Notes under the pieces: generated by a model
What the model was told of the DNA's origin: nothing
Databases searched by the model: none
What the model saw: the letters and a program-made list of their open reading frames with translations, nothing else
Assembly (NCBI RefSeq): GCF_002312815.1
Contig: NZ_NKQJ01000020.1
Coordinates: 1-41,631 of the forward strand
DNA from: Agaribacterium haliotis
GTDB lineage: Bacteria; Pseudomonadota; Gammaproteobacteria; Pseudomonadales; Cellvibrionaceae
Length of the DNA: 41,631 nt
Direction of reading: 5' to 3'
Shown: positions 24,664 to 35,700 of the stretch, piece by piece
Layout of the letters: every line of letters begins with the position of its first letter
Position numbering within the stretch: position 1 is the stretch's first letter
Made by a program: the position numbers and the translations under genes

Positions 24664-25473
24664 GTGCCGGGGGCTGTTGTTAACTCACCGGAAGCGCCTG
24701 GCGCCGAGCTGCGTTTTGCCTCGCTCGGCAGTGGCAGTGGTGGCAATGCCACGGTTGTCGCCTGGCAAGATCAAGCCCTGCTAATTGATTGCGGTTTCAG
24801 CGCGCGCGAATGTCTGGCGCGACTCAAGCGCCTCGATCTCGACCCCGGTTGTCTAAGCGCGATTCTGCTCAGCCACGAGCACGGCGATCACAGCAAGGGG
24901 GTGGCCGCGCTTGCGCGCAAGCTCGATATTCCCGTTTATATGAGTGCCGGCACCGCCGCGGCCATGGATTTTGGGCGCCTGCCTGCGCTGCATAAAATTA
25001 GCGCCGAACAGCCTATTGAGCTTGGCGGCTTGACGGCTCTGCCGGTAACCGTTGCCCACGATGCGCGCGAGCCGCTGCAGTATGTGCTGGAGCACCGGGG
25101 CCTGCGCCTTGGCGTACTGACCGATCTCGGCTCGTTAACCCCTGCGGTGTACAGCGCTTACGATGCTTTGCACGGTTTATTAGTTGAGGCCAACCACGAT
25201 CTGCGCATGCTTGCCTGCGGGCCCTACCCGCCGTCGCTGCAAGCGCGCGTGCGTGCACCTTGGGGTCACCTGAATAACGAGCAGTGCGCGGCGCTGCTCG
25301 CCGATCTTGATTTAAGTCTTATGCAGCACTTGGTTGTCGGCCATATCAGTCGCAAGAACAATCATCTCGACTGTGTTAAAGCGGCCCTGGCCGATGCGGT
25401 TCAGGCGCTGCCATCGGTGGTTTACGCCTGCCAGGATGAGGGCGTGCCGTGGCTGGCGCTTAAATTGCCTTAA
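24664..25473 (+). CDS. MBL-fold metallo-hydrolase, YycJ-like
   Basis: 269 aa. The metal-binding motif is SHEHGDHSKG (His71, His73, Asp75, His76), with further ligands likely at VAHDA, LTDLG and GHISRKN. FASLGSGSGGNATVV at the start is typical of YycJ/WalJ-like hydrolases, thought to be 5'-exonucleases or phosphodiesterases. It starts at a GTG 28 bases after bamC and continues the dapA-bamC operon. In many relatives purC follows; here the next 565 bases have no gene. Confidence 0.85.
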   Translation: MPGAVVNSPEAPGAELRFASLGSGSGGNATVVAWQDQALLIDCGFSARECLARLKRLDLDPGCLSAILLSHEHGDHSKGVAALARKLDIPVYMSAGTAAAMDFGRLPALHKISAEQPIELGGLTALPVTVAHDAREPLQYVLEHRGLRLGVLTDLGSLTPAVYSAYDALHGLLVEANHDLRMLACGPYPPSLQARVRAPWGHLNNEQCAALLADLDLSLMQHLVVGHISRKNNHLDCVKAALADAVQALPSVVYACQDEGVPWLALKLP

Positions 25474-26038
25474 CAGCAATGCTAAGGCCCGCCCCGCGGC
25501 GCTAAAGCTTAAACCCGCATCGTTACCGCAGTACTCGCTTAAAGATGGTTCGCGCTGGTGCCTTGTGAATTTGCCCCAGCACGAACTTGGGGCGTAAGTA
25601 AAGCATTACCTGCCAGGCTTTTCCACACCTGAATTTCAGCTTGCCCAAGTTTGTGCGCAAAACGTGCAAATTGGATTAAAAGAGTGCGCATTTCTTCTAA
25701 GTTATTGAAATTATTGGGAAAAATCCTTCCTGTATAAAATCGCAACAGATTGTCATGCCGCTTGTAACCATGGGAAACACAGCCATCTGTCTATACCTTT
25801 TGCACAAACTTATCCACAGAACATGTGGGTAAGTATCGATGTGGATAAGTGCCTGTTTTGTATTCGTTGTGATGGCGCTGTATGCAAACGTGGCGCAGCG
25901 TATACAAGTTGTTGTTATCGCGCTCATTATTATGTTGTTTTAGCTGCCAACTGCGCTTTAGTTCGGCATCTTAAATAACAAGTCGCAATGGCTGCGCTCG
26001 GCCTATAATTAAAAGGCTTAAAAAACCAGGAGTGTTCA
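25474..26038. other. 565-bp intergenic region holding a DnaA-box cluster
   Basis: No convincing gene: two minus-strand frames (25539-25745, 25697-25927) and the tail of a plus frame ending at 25597 show no family features. The region holds three DnaA boxes near 25810-25848, annotated separately. The right end carries the promoter and ribosome binding site (AGGAG) of the PilZ gene. Confidence 0.6.
25808..25850. promoter_or_regulatory. DnaA-box cluster (three boxes, two perfect)
   Basis: TTATCCACA at 25810-25818 and its inverse TGTGGATAA at 25840-25848 are perfect matches to the consensus DnaA box. Between them, TGTGGGTAA at 25824-25832 is a one-base variant. The outer two form an 11-bp perfect inverted repeat (25808-25818, 25840-25850). 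Two perfect 9-mers within 40 bases are unlikely by chance in 41 kb. It may be a DnaA-titration or DnaA-reactivation site, or a DnaA-regulated promoter; dnaA, gyrB or other oriC genes are absent nearby. Confidence 0.6.
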
Positions 26039-26308
26039 GTGCAAGAAAGACGTAAGTTCGAGCGGCGCTCAAGCAGCATACGCGTTGAAATTAGCCACCC
26101 AAGCTTTGGTTTCCTTATTGGTTCGACCACCGATATCAGTGACGGTGGCGCCAGAGTGTTGATGGAGAGCTCGGTTGTGCCGCCCGAGGGCACTGATGTG
26201 AAGGTGAGGTTTAAAAAAATCGTCGCCCAGGTAAACGATAAACCAGTGGCCATGCGGGTGATGCACGTGCATAAAAACACCCTGGGTTTGATGTTTTTAC
26301 CGCGCTAG
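26039..26308 (+). CDS. PilZ-domain protein (c-di-GMP binding)
   Basis: 89 aa, a single PilZ domain. The N-terminal RRKFERR provides the RxxxR and TDISDGGARV provides the D/NxSxxG, the two motifs that bind cyclic di-GMP. The start is a GTG at 26039 with CAGGAG about 8 bases upstream, which gives the usual MxERR beginning. Such one-domain proteins act as adaptors. A diguanylate cyclase is encoded 12 kb away, with no direct link. Confidence 0.9.
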   Translation: MQERRKFERRSSSIRVEISHPSFGFLIGSTTDISDGGARVLMESSVVPPEGTDVKVRFKKIVAQVNDKPVAMRVMHVHKNTLGLMFLPR

Positions 26309-26343
26309 ATTAAGTTTTTACTGCAAGCGCGCTAAGCTCTAAA

Positions 26344-26376
26344 CCGCACACTAATAACAGTGTGCGGGCCTTTCTA
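26344..26376 (+). terminator. Terminator of the PilZ gene
   Basis: CCGCACACT (26344-26352) and AGTGTGCGG (26359-26367) form a perfect 9-bp stem, followed by GCCTTTCTATTTT. The right arm overlaps the last codons of the convergent lipoprotein gene. Confidence 0.65.
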
Positions 26377-26860
26377 TTTTAACCCCGCCGTTCTTTGCGG
26401 TTTCGCTCGAGCCGTCAGTGTCTAGCTTTTTGTCACTTAAGCCGTCAATCGCGCTTAAGCTTGTGCAGTCGAGCTTATTATTGCCCCGCAAGTCGAGAAA
26501 GCGCAGCTTTGGCAGTGCCGCCAGGCTGCTGGCATCTTTAATTTGATTGTCGCCAAGGCCTAAGGTTGTCAGCTTCTGAAATATGCCGAGTGCTTGTACG
26601 CTGTGAATCTCGCCGGGTGGGCAGCGCAGCTCGCTCAGCTGTGTGGCGGCGCTAATTTGCTGGGCTTCAATGGTTTGGCGAAGACACTTGGCCAGCGCAA
26701 GATCACTTTTATCGTAATCATTAAATAAAGGCGGTGGGGTGTAGACAACCCGGTCGTTGAGCGACCACTCGTAGTTGCTGCAAGCGCCTAAGCTTAAGCC
26801 GCTGCAAAGAAAAAAGAAAAATAGGCGCAAAGGGCGGCGGAATAAATAGGTAAAGGTCAT
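26351..26860 (-). CDS. Short leucine-rich-repeat lipoprotein
   Basis: 169 aa. The signal peptide ends in the lipobox LGAC with Cys27. The mature part holds about three leucine-rich repeats (LSELRCPPGEIHSVQALGIF, LTTLGLGDNQIKDASSLAAL, LRFLDLRGNNKLDCTSLSAI) of the bacterial internalin-like type, too few to build a full solenoid. A C-terminal tail includes two Cys residues. The function is unknown; envelope location is inferred. It follows the PstS-like/OmpA gene on the same strand, 59 bases after its stop. Confidence 0.7.
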   Translation of the reverse strand: MTFTYLFRRPLRLFFFFLCSGLSLGACSNYEWSLNDRVVYTPPPLFNDYDKSDLALAKCLRQTIEAQQISAATQLSELRCPPGEIHSVQALGIFQKLTTLGLGDNQIKDASSLAALPKLRFLDLRGNNKLDCTSLSAIDGLSDKKLDTDGSSETAKNGGVKIERPAHCY

Positions 26861-26919
26861 GAAGGGCGGCTCGTTTAGCGTGCGGTTGCAGGCAACAGTC
26901 TAAACGAGCCAAAGACGGA

Positions 26920-28368
26920 TCAGAAGTAGGCAATACGCGAATCACCGCGCGCGGTGTAACTGGCCTCTTGTTTGAGTTTGGCAATGGCGTCGAGCTTACT
27001 TTTGTTTACCAGCCAAACTTCGACACGCTGATTTTTGGTGCGCCCCTGTGCTTCTTGCGAGGCGACCGGTTTAACTGAACCAAAACCTGCGACGGGCAAG
27101 GTACTGATGCCATTTTTATGCAGCGCACTTTGCACCGCACTTGCACGTAATTTCGACAATAAGATTGCGCGCTCGGGCGACTGCTTTAAATCACCAAAAC
27201 CGACCAGCTGAATACGCAGATCTTTGTTTGTGTCTTGTTTCATAAAATCGACAAGGCGCTGAATGTCGCGCTTGGCGCGGTTGTCTAGCTTGGCGCTGCC
27301 GGCGTCAAAACGGAAGTTGATAGACAGCCTATCGGCAATATTCGCCAGTTGCTGATAGGCCTTCGGGCCCTGTTGCAGGCTGTCGCCTTGATTGACCAGC
27401 GGATTTAAGCTGACAAAGCCGATCTCATCCACACGTTTTTGGCTGGCCTGGCCCAGAGCAAATTCAATAAAGTCGTTTGCGCGAGGGTTTACAGGGCTCG
27501 GCGGCAAATATAAATATAGGCGGCGCGACAGCGGATAGTCTTCGGTGGCAACTTGCAGGTGTTCGGGGCTCAGCGCAGCGCTGCCCGAATCGGAAATGGC
27601 AATGGCTTTGGAGTCGCGCACCGATGCCAGGCCGACAAAACCGATGGCGCCGCGATCGAGCGCGACTAAGTCGCTGAGCTCATCGTTGCTTTCAAAGCGG
27701 CGCGTGCTTGTTTCGAGCTGGTATTTTTTGCGAAGGACCAAGCTCTTAAAGGTATCCCAGGTGCCCGAGTTGCTGTCCCTGGCGTAGCGTGTCACCGCGA
27801 CATTGGCACCGCCGAGCTGTGCCCAGTTGCTTACCTGCCCGGAAAATAGCGCGGCAACCTGGTCAATGCTGAGCTTGTCGATCTGATTGCTGGGATGAAC
27901 AATAATTGCCAGGCCGTCGATAGCGACCACTTTTTCGGCTTCATAACTGCGCATATCGCCAGATTTTGCCAGCGCCGCCACTTCTTTATCTTTGATCTGG
28001 CGCGAAGCCATGGCAATATTTGCAGTGTCTGCAATTAAGCTTTTAAAGCCTGTGCTCGAACCGTGCGCAGCAATATGGATGGCGTAGTTTTGGCCGTCGA
28101 GTTCACCTTCAATCGCAAATTCGTTTGCAACTCCGAGCTCTTTTTTGTTGATATTTTGCATGCCCAGGGCGCTTAAATAATCTTCGGCCCAGGTCGGTAC
28201 CAGGCGCGCACCGACGGTATTGGAGCCGTGAATATTTAATAGCACCTTGCTTTCATAAGCTTGCACAGGCATGGCTTTAATTTCAGGTGCGGCGGATGCG
28301 AATGAAGCAAAGACGCTGGCGCAAAGGCCCACAGCGGTGCTTGCGAATTGACGGTAGTACTTGATCAT
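26920..28368 (-). CDS. PstS-like phosphate-binding domain fused to an OmpA domain
   Basis: 482 aa. Signal peptide (residues 1-26), then a PstS-type binding domain (about 40-300; IHGSNTVGARLVPTWAEDYL, AHGSSTGFKSLI, DSNSGTWDTFKSLV, GAIGFVGLASV) and an OmpA peptidoglycan-binding domain (about 345-460; SINFRFDAGSAKLDNRAKRD, RIQLVGFGD, SKLRASAVQSAL). Predicted to be periplasmic and held to the cell wall, binding phosphate or a related anion rather than feeding an ABC transporter, as no permease genes are near. The fusion is known in gammaproteobacteria, but its role is not settled. It is divergent from rsmJ. Confidence 0.88.
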   Translation of the reverse strand: MIKYYRQFASTAVGLCASVFASFASAAPEIKAMPVQAYESKVLLNIHGSNTVGARLVPTWAEDYLSALGMQNINKKELGVANEFAIEGELDGQNYAIHIAAHGSSTGFKSLIADTANIAMASRQIKDKEVAALAKSGDMRSYEAEKVVAIDGLAIIVHPSNQIDKLSIDQVAALFSGQVSNWAQLGGANVAVTRYARDSNSGTWDTFKSLVLRKKYQLETSTRRFESNDELSDLVALDRGAIGFVGLASVRDSKAIAISDSGSAALSPEHLQVATEDYPLSRRLYLYLPPSPVNPRANDFIEFALGQASQKRVDEIGFVSLNPLVNQGDSLQQGPKAYQQLANIADRLSINFRFDAGSAKLDNRAKRDIQRLVDFMKQDTNKDLRIQLVGFGDLKQSPERAILLSKLRASAVQSALHKNGISTLPVAGFGSVKPVASQEAQGRTKNQRVEVWLVNKSKLDAIAKLKQEASYTARGDSRIAYF

Positions 28369-28574
28369 CGATCTCTTCTTGAGCTAGATATTCCGGATGG
28401 GAAATAGGATTTTGTCGCGCCTGCCAGGCCCAGCAGAATGTATTTAAATAGTGCGAACAGGCAGCAACGCTAAATTTTGTTTGTTACAGAACTGTGACAT
28501 TGTGTCACGTTTAATGCCTTTTTTCTCTAGGTATGAAGTGCGACCAATATTTATACGAACTATAAGTAAACGGT

Positions 28575-29357
28575 ATGGATACGTATCTCTACAGTGACGA
28601 TGAGTCTTGTTATGACGGGCTCAAAATACTAAAAAATAAATATGCTTTGGCTTGTCTGGATGATTTTGACGCCAAGGCAACTTTATTAGAACTATCGCAA
28701 GACGGATTAAGCTTAACTTGGCCGGAAGGAAAAAAACGCTTACAACTAAAGTTGGATTTTGTAGACGGGGCCGCGCGCCATCGGCGCCTATACGGCGGCG
28801 GAAAAAGCCAGGCTATTGCTAAGGCTTGTGGTTTTAGCGCGGCCTACAAACCGTCAATATTAGATGCCTGCGCCGGGCAGGGCGGTGACGCCTTTGTTTT
28901 TGCCGGCCTCGGTGCAAAAGTTATTTTGCTCGAGCGCTCAGCCGTTGCCTGCGCTTTATTAGACGATGCGCTAAATAGGGCAAAAGCCTGGTCGGGTGAA
29001 CACGATAACGAGCTTGCCGAAGTTGTGCAAAAAATGCACTTGTTAAATGAAAGTGCGCACGACTATTTAAATAAAGCAAAACCTGCCTCGGTGGATGTAG
29101 TCTACCTCGACCCAATGTTTCCCGAACGAAAAAAAAGTGCGCAAGTAAAAAAGAATATGCGCATTTTTCACACGTTAATTGGTGCTGATACTGATGCCGA
29201 CTTATTGCTCGAGCCGGCCAAAAAAACAGCAAAATATCGCGTGGTAGTAAAACGACCAAAAGGCGCCCCTTTTTTAGCCGAACAAAAACCCACCTACCAG
29301 CTAGACGGCAAATCAACGCGCTTTGATATTTATGTCAATAAGGCAATGCCGGGTTAG
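28575..29357 (+). CDS. rsmJ: 16S rRNA (guanine-1516-N2) methyltransferase RsmJ
   Basis: 260 aa. It methylates G1516 of 16S rRNA using S-adenosylmethionine. The SAM-binding motif is LDACAGQGGDAF (96-107), and the catalytic region YLDPMFPERKKSAQVKK (from about 177) contains the N-methyltransferase DPxF/Y-type motif. VDGAARHRRLYGGGKSQAIA upstream is the family signature. It is divergent from the PstS/OmpA gene and followed by the RHS operon after about 350 bases. Confidence 0.93.
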   Translation: MDTYLYSDDESCYDGLKILKNKYALACLDDFDAKATLLELSQDGLSLTWPEGKKRLQLKLDFVDGAARHRRLYGGGKSQAIAKACGFSAAYKPSILDACAGQGGDAFVFAGLGAKVILLERSAVACALLDDALNRAKAWSGEHDNELAEVVQKMHLLNESAHDYLNKAKPASVDVVYLDPMFPERKKSAQVKKNMRIFHTLIGADTDADLLLEPAKKTAKYRVVVKRPKGAPFLAEQKPTYQLDGKSTRFDIYVNKAMPG

Positions 29358-29707
29358 GTTTTTGACTTTGGTTCTCTTTGCTGTTTATTTGCTAATTATT
29401 ATCATTTAACAAATGAAAGTGTTTTCTAGAAGCTTGCACCTCGTTTAAAGCGTTTTCCCTGTATTTACAAGTGCAGGTATAACGTTTTTCTTGTTATTTG
29501 TCGGCAATCAATGCGCCAGTCTTGATATGTGAGCTATTTCTCAGGAATAATAGCGCCGGGGAAGCGGTAATGCCATCGCTTTGCAGGTGTATAAAAAAAT
29601 TCAGAATTAGTTCTTGTCCTTCATAAACACCTGCGTTTCATCTAAATGACTATTTATTCACCGAGGCCATCTTGAGCTTTGGTGTATTTATGTGCTCAGG
29701 GAATTTA
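29358..29707. other. Intergenic region and promoter area of the RHS operon
   Basis: AT-rich, without a supported gene. A possible sigma-70 promoter is TTGATA at 29522-29527 and AATAAT at 29546-29551 with an 18-base spacer. An in-frame TTG at 29672 is not used as the RHS start. Confidence 0.35.
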
Positions 29708-32700
29708 ATGTCTTTTTACAAGCTTGCTATATCTGCTTTTTTGATGCTGTTGTCTGTGGTCGTTTCTGCCGAGAAGCTAGATTACAAACATTCGTCTATA
29801 TACCTAGGTGATCTTGATGGGGATGGAATTGAAGATCTTTATGTGCGAGGGAACGACTATCTTGTGCTGTTGCATGGCGATGTTATTACACCCGTTGAAG
29901 TGCAAGTATCGTCAGTATTGTTTTCAGGCAGCCTTTATCAGATCGGTTCGGGGGGGTACCTGACCCAGTATGAAACACGACTCGATGGCAGTGGGGTTGA
30001 ATGGGAGTTTGTTGATGATGATGAACTGGATATATATGGCTTAGTTAAGCTAAATAAAGACGTGGACTATAAAGTTGGTGACTTTGATGGCGATGGCGTT
30101 GAAGACTTAATAATAACAACGGAAGCTGACAAGTTTACCAGCTTGCGTAGCGTGAAGAATGCCGCTGGCACGGATCTTTCGGAGTATTATGGTACTGAGC
30201 CATACAAGACTTTAATTGTTAGCGGGGACAGCGATCCTTTAGCTACGCGGCTTACTACAAGTACAACGCAAATTGCCAATTTTTCTTCGCTGCAGGTCCG
30301 AGACCTAGATGGGGATGGCCGCGATAGCTTGACAAAAGTTGGTAATACACAATTTGCTGACGAAATGCTGGACTACGATGGAGCGGGCGGTTTCAGTACT
30401 CGTTATTATTACGGTGTTAGCAAGGCCAAAGCGGCAAGTATCTATGGGGCAAGCTCGGGTTCTTTCAGGGTAAATGAGCAGGGCCAGGCTACATATTCTA
30501 TTCCATTATCTCTTCCTGCTGGTGTTGCCGGCGTCGCACCTGAATTTTCGCTGGATTATAGCAGTGGTGGTGGTAGCGGCTTACTAGGAATGGGGTGGGG
30601 GCTCTCTGGCACTTCATCTATTACCCGCTGCCGCCCGACGGGCTCAGATTATCACTCTGCTTTGCCGTTAAATATCGTTCCCATTTATTGTTTGGATGGT
30701 CAGCGTTTAAAAGCGGTTAGTGATACCAGAGGCGTTGAAGTCCAGTTTAAAACCTTGATTGATAGTTATCAGCGAATAACGGGAAGACGTAATAGCGATG
30801 GAGATATTTATCAGTTTTTAGTTGAGTCGAAAGACGGCTCTGTTCGTTATTACGGCACTGGAGTAGATGGTGATAACAGTGCTCAGCTAGGTACTGGCCG
30901 CCAGATACGAGCCTTAAATCTAGCTAGTTTTGTTGACAGTGTCGGGAATAAAATTAATTACATCTACGAGGGGCAGGATAAAGGCGCGCTTAGGTTAAGT
31001 AAGGTGCTATATGCCTACGATAGCGGTGGTAGTAAAGCTTACGCAGAAGTTGAATTTATATACGAGAATCGGCCCGATGTAAGTGTTGCCTATACTACGG
31101 GTTTGCGTGCTGAGTTCAACAAACGTCTACAGAAGGTGATTGTAAGAAACGCCGAGCCGCTTGCGGGTATTACTTCTCCTGTTGAAATTCGATCTTATAA
31201 TTTGGGCTACCAGCGTATTTCGCCGGATACATACCCTGCTGTTTCGTATCTGGAGTATGTTCAAGAGTGTGTAGAGAGCAAATGTCTACCAGAAACTCGT
31301 TTTGAGTGGGCCACTGAAGGCGGCTTAGAGTTCAGCGAGTACTCTAGTGGCCGAAGAATTGTTACTGATAAAGATGCGATGATTCAAATGTTGCCGTTTG
31401 ATTTCGACGGGGACGGTTTATTGGATTTGGCTTGGTTGCAGCAGGAAAAAAGCCATGGCGTGTATTATTTTAGCATTCATTATGCGCGCTATGATGAGGC
31501 CTCTGGTGAGTACAAGGATGTGCATTTTGTAGGAGGCAGCAACCACGAAAACTCCTTACTGTGTGCAAAGGGCCTTTCAGCGGCAGGGCGAGAGGAATTG
31601 CGTATATGCCTCGATCCCAGGAAGCCTGGTCACTCCACCCGACTGAGCACTGTTGATTACAACGGCGATGGTTTGCACGATCTACTTGTGCACAACGAAT
31701 ATTTAGGTGTTTGGCGTTTATACCCCGCAGTACTAACGGGTAATGCTGATGCACCGGTTAGGTTGTCAAATGTTTCTACGGTCATAGCTGCTCCTTCTTC
31801 TATATCTCAACTTGTGGATGTCGATGCTAACGGAACAAAAGACATTGTCTATATGCGCGAAGATGATCCAAGTGGAATATGGGTGAGTGAATTAGATTAT
31901 TATTCCAATATTCATATAGATGGAAGTGAGGCAGGCGTTTATCGGCCGGCTAAACGATATGAAATTCTTAACCCTCCGCTCTGGGATGAGAAATGTAACG
32001 CCGATGGCATTGTTAATGGCAAACCTGTAGGCCACAGTTGGTTGTGTTTTCGTACCGATAAACCGAATGATTATCGGGTAGCTGGTATTGGAGATTTTAA
32101 CGGCGATGGTGTTGAAGATGTGGTACTTGAGTTTGTTCACTATGATTCTCTTGTTAAAGACTCAACCTATAAGTCAGGGGATAAGCCTCACTTTACTCGA
32201 TACAAAAGTTTTATTGCGATAAGAGTTCCCGCGGGGTTTCAGATTGTTGAAGAGCTTCAATCATATGAAATCATGGATACGCCTGAGCGTGGGCAACTCT
32301 GGACGCCAGATATAAATGGTGACGGCTTGACAGATGTCGCTTATGTAAAGCGGGGATCTACTTCAGAGTCAGTACTGGTATATCGTCTAAATTTGGGCGG
32401 TAACCTTTCATCAGGTGACTTTGGTACAGCCTGGGGGCAAGAAGTTACTCTGATTCGAAGTAAAAAAATTAGCGGTTTCCAAGTTCAGTTTTCCGATCTG
32501 GATGCCGATGGTGATGCAGACCTTCAGGTTCGCACAGTCGACCAAGAAGCCGCAGAAGAGTGGCAAAAAATTTCGACTGAACTGTGGGGGCAAACATTTA
32601 ATTTTTATGATTCCAGCTGGCAGCTCTATTCTCGATCTTGGGATGCCGGTTCTGAATCGTATTCAGAACCAGTAATGATGGATCTTGGTGATGGTATTAT

Positions 32701-35700
32701 TGGGGCGAATGAGCGCTTTCTCTTTTATGACGTTAATGGTGACAGCCACCCAGATTACCTGAATGTTTCAGGTAATCACTTGAGCGTCCGCCTGAATACT
32801 CACTCAGGCTTATCGGGTGTAATGACTGAGATAACAAATGGCTTGGGTGCAAAAACAAAAATTAATTACGAGTTGCAGAACCGCAGCTCTCATTATCGAG
32901 GGGCGGTTGAAAAATCGTCACTCGATCCAGATTTGTTTTATCGATATGTGAATGTCCCGTTTGCTGACTGGAAAGGCCTGCAAGAGTCTGGGCAGTCATA
33001 TAGCAGCTCTGGCGCTGGTAGTTTTATGCCTGAGGTCAATGGGAGCTTCGTGAGTTATGTTGACCCTTTTCGTTTTTTTGAAGCGAGAGCACCCTATCGG
33101 CTGGTGACCTCGGTTTCTCAACAGAGCCCGGTTGCAGGCGAAAATGCTTTGGCAGTTAATCAGAACAAGGCGGTTGAGCTTCAATATTTTTATGAGACGT
33201 CTTTATATCAAGGCGGTGGCAGGGGCATGCTTGGTTTTCAGCGCCTAACGACACTGGATGTTCACAGTGGGGTGAAAACCAGTACAAATTATCGCCAAGA
33301 TTGGCCGTTTGTTGGGCAGGTGACAAGTACAACACAATATGCAGCTAACGGCGCCAAACTTTCAGAAACTAAAAATAGTTATAGTTTGAGGTCATGGGAT
33401 TCAACTTGGCGTTCGGCGCTTCAACAAAGTAGTGGTACATGGGTAGATACAACCGCGCCATTTAGGTTGGAGTTAGATACTACTGCCGAATTTGTATATT
33501 ACGCAGATACCGAGTCTGAAAATAACCCCGTTTCGGTTCGCGCAGATGGGCGTTATTTATCGGCTAAGTTGCTTCAATTTGAATACGATGAATACGGTAA
33601 TAATTTAAAAACAACTACACGTATATTTCCTTTTGGTGCTAGTGATGCAACTGGCGGTACAACAACCATTGTTGAAAATACTTACGATAAGGAAAGCCCT
33701 GGAATCATTACATTTAATGATGGGCGAGTAAGAAGTTATCCAGAGCTGGGGCGTTTAGTCTCTTCAATGGTTACCACCAAGGGGGGGGAGAGCACATTTT
33801 CCGATGGCGTAACTGCTAGGCTTGCAGAGCGTATGAGTGTTGCAGAGTTTAGTTATCATGCAACCGGCAGTGCCGCTGGTTTGTTGTATGTTGAAAAAGA
33901 ACCCGATGCAGATGGCTTGGTTGTTTATTTCTATGATGATTTCGGGAACCCTACGCGTGTTGGCTCCTTTGATAGGGCTACAGCTTATGATTTTAGTGGC
34001 ACTGTTGTTTCTAATTTGGGGCAGGACCGAATTGTTGACTCTCAGTACGACGAGCTTGGTCGCTACAAACTTTACGAGAAAGTTACGCACGATGGTTTAA
34101 CCGTTGTCTTAAATGAGGTTCTAGAACGCCATATTTCCGGCCAGCCAACGCGTATTCGAAATAATAGTAGTAACGAGCTTTATACCGATATTGGTTATGA
34201 CGAGCTAGGCCGCGAGATATCACGCAGTGATTCTAGCGGAGCAGGTGTTACGACAGAGTACTTACCCTGTTCCAGTGCGCTGAGTTGCCCGACTGGTGCT
34301 GTGAACAAAGTAGTAAAGACGGTTCGCGGAGGCGGGAAAAGCATCAACTACTTTGACAAGCTCGGTCGTGTTCAGCGCAAGGCTGCAACGACCTTGGGTG
34401 GAGCGCTTTCGTGTGTTGATTATGAATACGACGATCGTGGCAATGTTAAGCGCGAAAGCCAGCCATTTTACTGCAGCAGGTTTCCGGGCTACTGGGTCGA
34501 AAACAAGTACGATGATCTCGGCCGTATTGTGCAAGTATCGGTACCTGACGAGAACGGCGTAGCAATAACTAAGACGTTGTACAACGGCTTAACTAATACA
34601 GTTATTAACCCCAACGGGCAGAAAAAAGTATCCGTCAGTGATCTTGATGGGCGCCTTCTTTCTGTAACCGATGCGCTCGGCGGTCGTGTGCGCTATGAAT
34701 ACGACGTAATGGGTAATTTACGTTTTACTCATACCGAAGCATCTATCGCGTCTTTGGTTTTTGGCAATATTCCCGAACGCGTAACGGTAGAGATGCGTTA
34801 TGACAAATTAGGTCGTAAGGTTGAAATGCTCGACCCCGACAAGGGGCATTGGTCATATCGCTACAATGGCTTTGATGAACTGGTGTGGCAGCGCGACGCA
34901 AAAGGCCAGGTTGTTACTAACAGTTATGATTCGTTAGCTCGTTTAACCGATAGGGTTGATTACAGAACAAACGGCACAATTGCTAGCCGAACCCGATGGT
35001 ATTTTGGTGCAGTTCGCGATGATGGCGTAACGCCGCTAGCTTATAATGGCCTGCAAGCCAGCGCTATTGTTATGAGCTTAGGCGAGGGTGCATTAAGCTG
35101 CGAGGCCTCTAATATAGAGTGTCGCCACCCCGAATACGATAGCTTTGGTCGCAACTACAAAACAAACTACCGCATTGAGCCGATTGGTTATTTTGTTGAA
35201 TACTCGACCGAGCTAGCTTACGACCAATATGGCCGGGTTGAATTCAGTACGGACGCAATGGGTAAAGCGATTCAACACAGCTACGACCCCTATAGCGGTG
35301 TGCTTGTATCCAGTACAGATGTAGAAAGCCAGAAAACGTTCTACAACTTGCTCTCAAGTAATGAGCGTGGGCAGCCCACTAAAATACTCCGCGGCAATGG
35401 TTTAACGTCTACGCTTGACTACTGGCCAGAAACAGGTCGTTTAAAGGGTAAAAGCTCCGGTGCGACTGGGGGTGTTTTTGATGTTCAGAACCTTATGTAT
35501 AAGTGGGATAAGCTCGGCAACTTGGCCAGCCGCGAAGACCGCGCGGCAGCCAACAACACTCTTGGAGAGAGTTTTTGTTACGATAGCCTAAATCGCCTTG
35601 TTAAAACCTATAGGCAGGCGGGCAGTCAAGCCCTGTGCTCTTCATTGGCTGAATCGGGCCAGGATCTACGCTACGATTTTCGGGGAAATATTCTCAGTAA

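Noticed and set aside
25334-25597. Frame overlapping the end of the MBL hydrolase and continuing past it
   Set aside because: Most of it is an alternative frame of the hydrolase, and the 40-residue tail has no start or homology-like pattern. A frameshift is unlikely, as the hydrolase ends at a normal position.
28481-28508. Possible Pho box or CRP site upstream of the PstS/OmpA gene (GTGAC-N5-GTCAC dyad)
   Set aside because: Spacing is wrong for CRP (7 instead of 6), and the 11-base direct-repeat units match the Pho consensus at only about half of the positions. A dyad exists, but its factor cannot be named.
29388-29410. Fur-box-like ATTATTATCATTT upstream of the RHS operon
   Set aside because: Only one half matches the Fur consensus in a very AT-rich stretch.
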